From assembly GCF_028473745.1 (NCBI RefSeq), contig NZ_CP101137.1, positions 3,162,001-3,226,000 of the forward strand: DNA of 64,000 bases. The letters are read 5' to 3'. This document shows positions 57,445 through 64,000 of this stretch, in pieces. Position numbers and translations under genes: made by a program. Source of the DNA: Streptomyces sp. M92 (GTDB lineage Bacteria; Actinomycetota; Actinomycetes; Streptomycetales; Streptomycetaceae). The notes below the pieces were generated by a model that saw only the letters and a program-made list of their open reading frames with translations, made no database searches and was not told the DNA's origin. The stretch's first letter is position 1. Each line of letters opens with the position of its first letter.

Positions 57445-58701
57445 ATGTCGGTCACCCACGACATCATCGAGGCCGATGACAGCACGCTCGGCGTCCTACT
57501 GCGCCAGGACCCCGAGCTGGCCGAGATCCTGCTCGCCGAGGGCCACCGCCAGTCGACGACCCTCCAGCTGATCGCCGCCGAGAACTTCACGTCCCCCGCC
57601 GTGCTGGCCGCCCTCGGCTCCCCGCTGGCCAACAAGTACGCCGAGGGCTACCCGGGCGCCCGGCACCACGGCGGCTGCGAGATCGTCGACGTCGCCGAGC
57701 GGCTCGCCGTGGAGCGCGCCCAGGCCCTCTTCGGCGCCGAGCACGCCAACGTGCAGTCCCACTCGGGCTCCTCCGCCGTGCTGGCCGCCTACGCCGCCCT
57801 GCTGCGCCCCGGGGACACCGTCCTCGCCCTCGGCCTGGCCCACGGCGGTCACCTCACGCACGGCTCCCCGGCGAACTTCTCCGGCCGCTGGTTCGACTTC
57901 GTCGGCTACGGCGTGGACGCGGAGACCGGGCTGATCGACTACGACCAGGTGCGCACCCTGGCCCGTACGCACCGGCCCAAGGCGATCGTGTGCGGGTCCA
58001 TCGCCTACCCCCGCAACCCCGACTACGCGGCCTTCCGCGACATCGCCGACGAGGTGGGCGCCTACCTCGTCGCGGACGCCGCGCACCCGATCGGGCTGGT
58101 TGCGGGGGGAGCGGCGCCCAGTCCGGTGCCGTACGCCGACGTGGTGTGCGCCACCACGCACAAGGTGCTGCGCGGGCCGCGCGGCGGCATGGTCCTGTGC
58201 GGGGCCGACCTCGCCGAGCGGGTCGACCGGGCGGTCTTCCCGTTCACGCAGGGCGGCGCGCAGATGCACACCATCGCCGCCAAGGCCGTCGCCTTCGGCG
58301 AGGCGGCCACCCCGGCGTTCGCCGCGTACGCCCATCAGGTGATCGCCAACGCCCGCACCCTCGCCGCCCACCTGGCCGCCGAGGGCCTGACCGTCACGAC
58401 GGGGGGCACCGACACCCACCTGCTCACCGTCGACCCGGCCCCGCTCGGCGTCGACGGCAGGACCGCGCGGGGCCGGCTCGCGGCGGCCGGGATCGTCCTG
58501 GACTGCTGCGCCCTGCCGCACGCGGACGCCCGCGGGCTGCGCCTGGGGACCGCGGCCGTCACCACGCAGGGCATGGGGGAGCGGGAGATGCGGGCGGTGG
58601 CGACCCTGCTCGCCGAGGTGCTCGGGGGCGGCGCGGACCCCGCGAAGGCACGGGACGACGTACGGGACCTGGTCGCGCAGTTCCCGCCGTACCCGGACTG
58701 A
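57445..58701 (+). CDS. glyA: Serine hydroxymethyltransferase
   Basis: A 418-residue PLP enzyme interconverting serine and glycine and feeding one-carbon tetrahydrofolate pools. PLP lysine K240 lies in TTHKVLRGPRGG; the N-terminal LQLIAAENFTSPAVLAALGS and GYPGARHHGGCE are family motifs. The ATG at 57445 has CGGAG upstream. TACATT at 57403-57408 could be its -10. Position between a phosphatase-like gene and wecA is not seen in mycobacteria. Confidence 0.97.
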   Translation: MSVTHDIIEADDSTLGVLLRQDPELAEILLAEGHRQSTTLQLIAAENFTSPAVLAALGSPLANKYAEGYPGARHHGGCEIVDVAERLAVERAQALFGAEHANVQSHSGSSAVLAAYAALLRPGDTVLALGLAHGGHLTHGSPANFSGRWFDFVGYGVDAETGLIDYDQVRTLARTHRPKAIVCGSIAYPRNPDYAAFRDIADEVGAYLVADAAHPIGLVAGGAAPSPVPYADVVCATTHKVLRGPRGGMVLCGADLAERVDRAVFPFTQGGAQMHTIAAKAVAFGEAATPAFAAYAHQVIANARTLAAHLAAEGLTVTTGGTDTHLLTVDPAPLGVDGRTARGRLAAAGIVLDCCALPHADARGLRLGTAAVTTQGMGEREMRAVATLLAEVLGGGADPAKARDDVRDLVAQFPPYPD

Positions 58702-58785
58702 GGCGGGGTAGGCGAACGCACGTGCACAGCCACACGTGCAACCATCGTCGCTACCCGGAAGTCCTCAACCATATGCGCGCATCGC

Positions 58786-58791
58786 TAGGGT
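58786..58791 (+). promoter_or_regulatory. Candidate -10 of the wecA-like gene
   Basis: TAGGGT lies 40 bp before the start codon and fits the TANNNT pattern. No convincing -35 is visible. Upstream, CACGTGCA occurs twice (58719-58726 and 58733-58740), a possible regulator site. Confidence 0.4.
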
Positions 58792-58831
58792 GTGAGGCTG
58801 GGAATGGCCAGCGAGACCTGTGGGGAAGCCC

Positions 58832-60139
58832 GTGCGTGAATACCTGCTGACGCTCTGCATCACGGCCGCGGTGACGTACCTGCTGACCGGGCCGGTACGG
58901 AAGTTCGCGATCGTGGCGGGGGCGATGCCGGAGATCCGGGCACGTGACGTGCACCGGGAACCCACTCCGCGCCTCGGCGGTATCGCCATGTTCTTCGGGC
59001 TGTGCGCCGGTCTGCTGGTCGCCGACCACCTCACCAACCTCAGCGAGGTCTTCGAGAAGTCCAACGAGCCGCGCGCCCTGCTCTCCGGCGCCGCCCTGAT
59101 CTGGCTGATCGGCGTCCTGGACGACAAGTTCGAGATCGACGCCCTGATCAAGCTGGGCGGGCAGATGATCGCCGCCGGCGTGATGGTGGTCCAGGGCCTG
59201 ACGATCCTGTGGATCCCGCTGCCGGGCGTCGGCACGGTGGCGCTCACCCAGTGGCAGGGCACGCTGTTGACGGTGGCGCTGGTCGTCATCACCATCAACG
59301 CGGTCAACTTCGTGGACGGCCTGGACGGACTCGCGGCGGGGATGGTGTGCATCGCGGCGTGCGCGTTCTTCCTGTACGCCTACCGCATCTGGTACGGCTA
59401 CAACATCGAGGCCGCCGCACCGGCCACGCTGTTCGCGGTGATCCTCATGGGCATGTGCCTCGGCTTCCTGCCGCACAACATGCACCCCGCCCGGATCTTC
59501 ATGGGCGACTCCGGCTCGATGCTGATCGGACTCGTCCTCGCGGCCGGCGCGATCTCGGTGACCGGGCAGGTCGACCCGGACGTGATGAAGCTGTTCTCCG
59601 GTTCCGAGCGCAACACCGTGCACCAGATGGTGCCCGTCTACATCCCGCTGCTGATGCCGCTGACCATCATCGCCATCCCGGCCGCCGACCTGATCCTCGC
59701 GATCGTGCGCCGTACCTGGCGCGGCCAGTCGCCGTTCGCCGCCGACCGGGGGCACCTGCACCACCGGCTGCTGGAGGTGGGGCACTCGCACAGCCGGGCG
59801 GTGCTGATCATGTACTTCTGGTCGGCGCTGATCGCCTTCGGCGCGCTCGCCTACTCCGTCAACTCGGCGTCGATGTGGATCGTGCTGGGCGTGGCCGCGC
59901 TGAGCGCGGTCGGGCTGGTGCTGCTCCTGCTGCCGCGCTTCACGCCGCGTGCCCCGCGCTGGGCCGAGCGCTTCGTGCCGCCCCGCTACCGCCGCCGCAA
60001 GGCCGTGGCCGTCGAGGCCGGGGCCGGGGCCGGGACGGAGCCCGCGGCGGACGAGGAAGACGAGCGCGTGCCGGTGGCCGTCGGTGTCTCGGGCGTCAAC
60101 GGGGCCACCGCCGTGGGCCCTCGTTCGCGCACGAGGTAA
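58832..60139 (+). CDS. WecA/MraY-family undecaprenyl-phosphate sugar-1-phosphate transferase
   Basis: A 435-residue polytopic enzyme that transfers a UDP-amino sugar phosphate to polyprenyl phosphate, starting cell-wall glycopolymers. Family motifs are LIGVLDDKFEID, NAVNFVDGLDGLAAG, RIFMGDSGSM and the HLHHRLL loop near residue 305. GTG 58832 with GGGGAAG upstream is preferred to GTG 58820. It precedes atpI as in mycobacteria, where the homologue is the WecA (Rfe) that initiates arabinogalactan. Confidence 0.94.
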   Translation: MREYLLTLCITAAVTYLLTGPVRKFAIVAGAMPEIRARDVHREPTPRLGGIAMFFGLCAGLLVADHLTNLSEVFEKSNEPRALLSGAALIWLIGVLDDKFEIDALIKLGGQMIAAGVMVVQGLTILWIPLPGVGTVALTQWQGTLLTVALVVITINAVNFVDGLDGLAAGMVCIAACAFFLYAYRIWYGYNIEAAAPATLFAVILMGMCLGFLPHNMHPARIFMGDSGSMLIGLVLAAGAISVTGQVDPDVMKLFSGSERNTVHQMVPVYIPLLMPLTIIAIPAADLILAIVRRTWRGQSPFAADRGHLHHRLLEVGHSHSRAVLIMYFWSALIAFGALAYSVNSASMWIVLGVAALSAVGLVLLLLPRFTPRAPRWAERFVPPRYRRRKAVAVEAGAGAGTEPAADEEDERVPVAVGVSGVNGATAVGPRSRTR

Positions 60140-60262
60140 CACGATGTAAGAGGCACAAGGTAAGAATCTGACTAGAGCATTGCCAACTCGTGGGGGAACG
60201 AACTGCCCCATTACCAGACAAGTGGGCGCAGTAATCGCTCACACGCGCACCGTCACTCTCAT

Positions 60263-60280
60263 GTGTGACAGCAAGCACAC
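60263..60280. promoter_or_regulatory. Second, weaker Rex-like dyad
   Basis: GTGTG-N8-CACAC has the same arm spacing as a Rex operator but differs at the outer bases. It lies 27 bp upstream of the better site and could bind Rex cooperatively, or be chance. Confidence 0.35.
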
Positions 60281-60307
60281 CCTCAGGTAAAGACCTCATC
60301 AAATAGT

Positions 60308-60325
60308 TTGTGATACGGTTCACGA
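60308..60325. promoter_or_regulatory. Rex operator (ROP) of the atp operon
   Basis: TTGTGATACGGTTCACGA matches the Rex consensus TTGTGAANNNNTTCACAA with two or three deviations, in the promoter region 127 bp before atpI. Rex is the NADH/NAD+ sensing repressor first described in S. coelicolor, where it controls respiratory genes. This predicts derepression when NADH rises. Confidence 0.8.
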
Positions 60326-60451
60326 GAACCCCCGGGTAAGGCTTAAGGACCGTAGTGCGACGGTCTCTTGAGCGTCAGGACACCGTCCGGCCCGGGACTA
60401 CGCTCGTCCATGACGACACCCTGCCCCCTGTGAAAAAGCGGAGTTGCCGCC

Positions 60452-60886
60452 ATGCCGTCCAATGACGTCCGGACCTTGCTTCAGGCTGCCGTGCCCACGG
60501 CTGCCGTCGGCGCAGTAGCCGCCGTCGTCAGCGCCGTGGTCGCCGGCGGCAAGGGAGCGGTCGGCGCCGTCGTCGCGACCGTGGTGGCGATGCTCTTCAT
60601 GGGAATCGGGCTCTACGTCCTGCAGCGCACCGCCAAATCGCTTCCGCACCTTTTCCAGGCGATGGGCCTGATGCTCTACGCGGCACAGATCCTGCTGCTG
60701 TTCGTCTTCCTGGCCGCGTTCAAGAACACGACGCTGTTCAACCCCCGGTCCTTCGCGATCACTTTGGTCGTCGTCACGCTCACGTGGATCGCCGCGCAGA
60801 CGCGGGCGCACATGAAGGCCAAGATTCTCTACGTCGAGCCCGAGTCGTCGAGCGAAAAGTCCGAAAAGACGGGCCGCTCGTCGTGA
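60452..60886 (+). CDS. atpI: ATP synthase accessory protein AtpI-like
   Basis: A 144-residue protein with about four membrane segments and a charged C-terminal tail, in the atpI position ahead of the Fo genes. AtpI proteins help assemble the c-ring. Sequence similarity within this group is low, so the call leans on topology and position. A 225-bp gap separates it from atpB. Confidence 0.85.
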   Translation: MPSNDVRTLLQAAVPTAAVGAVAAVVSAVVAGGKGAVGAVVATVVAMLFMGIGLYVLQRTAKSLPHLFQAMGLMLYAAQILLLFVFLAAFKNTTLFNPRSFAITLVVVTLTWIAAQTRAHMKAKILYVEPESSSEKSEKTGRSS

Positions 60887-61111
60887 CGGGTAGGGCCGGG
60901 ATAAAGAGGCATGTGAAGTCCTGCTATCGTCCGGTGCCAACTGCGGCATCGCGGGCGCGGGCATCCCAGCTGACGCCTGCTCATTCGCGAGGCGAGATGC
61001 CCCACAGCCGCCCCCACATCCGTAACACCAGTCCCGTGCCGAACAGCGGTCACGCGCCGCGCCGACACAACGAGGTTGCCGTACCCATGCGCCACGATGA
61101 AGGAGCCCGCG

Positions 61112-61936
61112 GTGAGTGCTGACCCGACGCAGGTGCTCGCCTTCGAGACCGACTGCCACATCTTCGACGGTTGTGGTTTCCCGGCTCCCGGCCTGCACTC
61201 GTTCCTCTTCGAGCCGCTCTGGGGCAACGCAGACGGCAACGGCATGTACTTCAACAAGCCGATGCTGCTCGCGCTGCTCGGCTCGGTCATCATCGTGGGC
61301 TTCTTCTGGGCCGCCTTCAACAAGCCGAAGGTCGTCCCCGGCAAGCTCCAGATGGTCGCCGAGGCCGGCTACGACTTCATCCGCCGCGGCGTCGTCTACG
61401 AGACCATCGGCAAGAAGGAAGGCGAGAAGTACGTCCCGCTCGTCGTGACGCTCTTCTTCTTCGTCTGGATGATGAACCTCTGGTCGATCATCCCGGTCGC
61501 CCAGTTCCCGGTCACCTCGATCATCGCCTACCCGATGGTCCTGGCCCTGATCGTCTACGTCCTGTGGGTCTCGCTCACCTTCAAGCGCCACGGCTTCGTC
61601 GGCTTCTTCAAGAACGTGACGGGCTACGACAAGTCCCTCGGCGCGGTGCTGCCGCTGTCGATGACCATCGAGTTCTTCTCGAACCTGCTGGTCCGCCCCT
61701 TCACCCACGCCGTCCGGCTCTTCGCGAACATGTTCGCGGGCCACACGCTGCTGCTCCTCTTCACGATCGCCAGCTGGTACCTGCTGAACGGCATCGGCAT
61801 CGCCTACGCGGGCGTCTCGTTCGTGATGACGATCATCATGACGGCCTTCGAGCTCTTCATCCAGGCCGTGCAGGCGTACGTGTTCGTGCTGCTGACCTGC
61901 ACCTACATCCAGGGCGCGCTCGCCGAGCACCACTGA
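61112..61936 (+). CDS. atpB: ATP synthase subunit a
   Basis: A 274-residue Fo subunit a, the stator part of the proton channel. The essential arginine lies in RPFTHAVRLFANMFAGH, and the C-terminal helix has AYVFVLLTCTYIQGAL. The GTG at 61112 with AAGGAG upstream is preferred over an ATG at 61097 that lacks a site. Confidence 0.96.
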   Translation: MSADPTQVLAFETDCHIFDGCGFPAPGLHSFLFEPLWGNADGNGMYFNKPMLLALLGSVIIVGFFWAAFNKPKVVPGKLQMVAEAGYDFIRRGVVYETIGKKEGEKYVPLVVTLFFFVWMMNLWSIIPVAQFPVTSIIAYPMVLALIVYVLWVSLTFKRHGFVGFFKNVTGYDKSLGAVLPLSMTIEFFSNLLVRPFTHAVRLFANMFAGHTLLLLFTIASWYLLNGIGIAYAGVSFVMTIIMTAFELFIQAVQAYVFVLLTCTYIQGALAEHH

Positions 61937-61991
61937 GCCGTCCCGCATCACACCCCCAGCCGTCCGGTGGCCAACCCCCACCGGTCCGTAA

Positions 61992-62234
<243 letters not shown>

Positions 62235-62276
62235 GACGAGCACTGACGACCGACCCTTTCGACGAAAGGCACTGAT

Positions 62277-62837
62277 GTGAACTCCGCCCTGGTTTTCCTG
62301 GCGGCTGAGGGTGAGAAGGAGAATCCCCTCATTCCGCCGTGGCCGGAAGTTGTCATCGGCCTCATCGCTTTCGTCATCGTCTTCGGCTTCCTCGCCAAGA
62401 AGCTGCTCCCGAACATCAACAAGGTTCTGGAAGAGCGTCGCGAGGCCATCGAGGGCGGTATCGAGAAGGCCGAGGCCGCGCAGACCGAGGCCCAGAGCGT
62501 CCTTGAGCAGTACAAGGCACAGCTCGCCGAGGCCCGGCACGAGGCCGCGCGCCTGCGTCAGGAGGCGCAGGAGCAGGGCGCCACGCTCATCGCCGAGATG
62601 CGCGCGGAAGGCCAGCGGCAGCGTGAGGAGATCATCGCCGCCGGTCACGCCCAGATCCAGGCCGACCGCAAGGCCGCCGCGTCCGCGCTTCGGCAGGACG
62701 TCGGCACGCTGGCCACCGAGCTGGCCGGCAAGCTCGTCGGCGAGTCCCTCGAGGACCACGCCCGCCAGAGCCGCGTGATCGACCGCTTCCTGGACGAGCT
62801 GGACGACAAGGCGACGAAGGCAGAGGCGACCCGATGA
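62277..62837 (+). CDS. atpF: ATP synthase subunit b
   Basis: A 186-residue peripheral stalk subunit: one N-terminal membrane helix (about residues 18-38, PEVVIGLIAFVIVFGFLAKKL) and a long Glu/Ala/Arg-rich coiled coil. GTG start with GAAAGGC upstream. It overlaps atpH by 4 bp (ATGA). Confidence 0.97.
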   Translation: MNSALVFLAAEGEKENPLIPPWPEVVIGLIAFVIVFGFLAKKLLPNINKVLEERREAIEGGIEKAEAAQTEAQSVLEQYKAQLAEARHEAARLRQEAQEQGATLIAEMRAEGQRQREEIIAAGHAQIQADRKAAASALRQDVGTLATELAGKLVGESLEDHARQSRVIDRFLDELDDKATKAEATR

Positions 62838-63649
62838 ACGGAGCGAGCCGCGAGGCCCTGGCTGCCGCACGCGAGCGTCTCGACGCGCTGACGGACTCCA
62901 CGTCCGTGGACGCCGGCTCGCTCGCCGACGAGCTGGCCGCCGTCACCGCGCTGCTCCACCGCGAGGTGTCGCTGCGTCGGGTCCTGACCGACCCGGCGCA
63001 GGCCGGCGAGGCCAAGGCCGAACTCGCCCAGCGCCTCCTCGGCACCCAGGTCAGCGGCGCGACCGCCGACCTGGTGGCCGGCATGGTGCGCTCCCGCTGG
63101 TCGCAGTCGCGCGACCTGGTGGACGCCCTGGAGGAGCTGGCGAACACCGCCGACCTCACCGCCGCCCAGAAGCGGGGCCGGCTCGACAACGTCGAGGACG
63201 AGCTGTTCCGGTTCGGCCGGATCGTCGCCTCGAACACCGAGCTGCGCGCCGCGCTGACCAACCGCTCGGCCACCACCGCGGCCAAGGGCGAGCTGCTGCG
63301 CGGCCTGCTCGGCGGCCGGGCGGAGCGGAGCACCGAGCGACTGGTGACGCGCCTTGTCACCGCGCCGCGGGGACGTAGCCTGGAGTCGGGACTCGAGTCC
63401 CTGTCCAAGCTCGCCGCCGACCGGCGGGACCGGATGGTCGCCGTGGTCACCTCGGCGGTGCCGCTGAGCGACACGCAGAAGCAGCGCCTCGGCGCGGCCC
63501 TCGCGAAGGTCTACGGCCGCCCGATGCACCTCAACCTCGACGTGGACCCCGAGGTCCTCGGCGGGATCCGGGTGCAGGTCGGTGACGAGGTCATCAACGG
63601 CTCCATCGCGGACCGCCTGGAGGACGCCGGCCGCCGGATGGCGAGCTGA
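62834..63649 (+). CDS. atpH: ATP synthase subunit delta
   Basis: A 271-residue delta subunit linking the stalk to F1. It is longer than the 175-180 residues of E. coli delta, as in other actinobacteria, with an N-terminal helical extension before the usual C-terminal beta region (GGIRVQVGDEVINGSIADRL). Mycobacteria fuse b and delta; here the two remain separate genes joined by an ATGA overlap. Confidence 0.96.
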   Translation: MNGASREALAAARERLDALTDSTSVDAGSLADELAAVTALLHREVSLRRVLTDPAQAGEAKAELAQRLLGTQVSGATADLVAGMVRSRWSQSRDLVDALEELANTADLTAAQKRGRLDNVEDELFRFGRIVASNTELRAALTNRSATTAAKGELLRGLLGGRAERSTERLVTRLVTAPRGRSLESGLESLSKLAADRRDRMVAVVTSAVPLSDTQKQRLGAALAKVYGRPMHLNLDVDPEVLGGIRVQVGDEVINGSIADRLEDAGRRMAS

Positions 63650-63706
63650 CGCTCCCGCGCGACAACAGCACAACAAGCAGTAGAGCAGTAGCAGTACGTA
63701 CTTACG

Positions 63707-63725
63707 ACGGCCCTGGTTGGGCCGT
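63707..63725 (+). other. Hairpin in the atpH-atpA gap (first)
   Basis: ACGGCCC-N5-GGGCCGT forms a perfect 7-bp stem 57 bp after atpH. It may be a processing, stabilising or partial termination signal within the operon. Confidence 0.55.
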
Positions 63726-63744
63726 GCAGAGGATTCACCTCTCA

Positions 63745-63779
63745 TTGGGGGGAGTCCCGACTCGTGGAATACCCCCCAA
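63745..63779 (+). other. Hairpin in the atpH-atpA gap (second)
   Basis: TTGGGGGG pairs with CCCCCCAA across a 19-nt loop, ending 39 bp before the atpA ATG. Together with the first hairpin it could set the higher F1 alpha/beta stoichiometry by protecting the downstream mRNA. Confidence 0.55.
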
Positions 63780-63818
63780 GTGAAACTTCGGGCCCAACAA
63801 GGAGAGCAGGGAACTCAG

Positions 63819-64000
63819 ATGGCGGAGCTCACGATCCGGCCGGAGGAGATCCGGGACGCACTGGAGAACTTCGTCCAGTCGTACAAGCCGGACGCGGCCT
63901 CGCGCGAGGAGGTCGGTACGGTCACCCTTGCCGGCGACGGCATCGCGAAGGTCGAGGGCCTGCCCTCGGCCATGGCCAACGAACTGCTGAAGTTCGAGGA
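63819..64000 (+). CDS. atpA: ATP synthase subunit alpha, N-terminal fragment (cut by window edge)
   Basis: The first 60 residues of subunit alpha ([15 protein letters not shown]...), including the start of the beta-barrel crown ([16 protein letters not shown]). The ATG follows AGGGAA. The gene continues past the window, so the ATP-binding domain is not seen; family and position make the call secure. Confidence 0.96.

Larger units (their letters stand above)
60140..60451 (+). promoter_or_regulatory. atp operon leader and promoter region
   Basis: These 312 bp are visibly less G+C-rich than their surroundings, typical for a strong promoter region. They include the Rex-like sites and possible -10 hexamers TACGGT (60314) and TACGCT (60399). 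No gene is supported here. Confidence 0.7.

Noticed and set aside
58718..58739. GCACGTG...CACGTGC inverted repeat after glyA
   Set aside because: CACGTG is itself palindromic, so the larger dyad may be trivial; noted only beside the wecA promoter.

Overview
This window is high-G+C actinobacterial chromosome, almost certainly Streptomyces. It carries a whiE spore-pigment polyketide cluster, a conservon operon (sensor kinase, roadblock protein, DUF742 protein, GTPase), an actinobacterial lon with HspR and ClgR type operators, and the conserved run lysA-hom-thrC-thrB-rho-rpmE-prfA-prmC-sua5-wecA-atp. From memory the gene order matches the S. coelicolor interval around SCO5282 to SCO5371. No insertion sequence, prophage, CRISPR array or rRNA was seen, so this is core chromosome with lineage-specific inserts.

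Layout. 0-6 kb: a two-component system (kinase cut by the window edge), a spermidine-synthase-like protein, lon, a secreted GH25 muramidase and a MarR regulator. 6-15 kb: a PP2C-like phosphatase divergent from a conservon operon that ends in a styrene-monooxygenase-like flavoprotein, then a convergent NlpC/P60 hydrolase. 14-17.7 kb: small genes, a TetR regulator beside an AurF-like diiron protein, a Uma2 protein and a DUF3291 protein. 17.7-23.8 kb (minus strand): an FtsW/RodA + class B PBP pair, a secreted SH3-like protein, an orphan sensor kinase coupled to a lipoprotein, and a dual-specificity phosphatase. 23.9-26.8 kb: a NERD protein and a divergent LigD-type polymerase/Ku pair (end joining). 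26.8-32.4 kb: an ABC exporter with TetR, several membrane or secreted proteins, a PPOX enzyme and a DUF3152 zinc-protease-like protein. 32.7-40.6 kb: whiE, with ORFI-ORFVII on the minus strand and the ORFVIII hydroxylase divergent. 40.9-43 kb: small genes, tRNA-Arg(CCG) and an orphan receiver protein. 43-64 kb: the conserved housekeeping block, opening with an ArgRS-derived protein that lacks the catalytic core and ending inside atpA.

How it works together. The whiE genes make up a type II polyketide synthase: a KS-alpha/KS-beta pair, an ACP, two cyclases, a cupin, a SchA/CurD-like protein and a flavin hydroxylase. The threonine/lysine block feeds the aspartate-family amino acids. rho, rpmE, prfA, prmC and sua5 serve transcription termination and translation. 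The wecA-like gene and the F1Fo ATP synthase operon follow a leader holding a clear Rex-type operator, which would tie ATP synthase expression to the NADH/NAD+ ratio. The most unusual items are the ArgRS-like protein sitting where mycobacteria keep argS, a low-molecular-weight phosphatase whose nucleophile Cys is Ser, a 55-bp imperfect duplication of that gene's end, a collagen-like insert in the whiE hydroxylase, and a lipoprotein-kinase pair without a response regulator.
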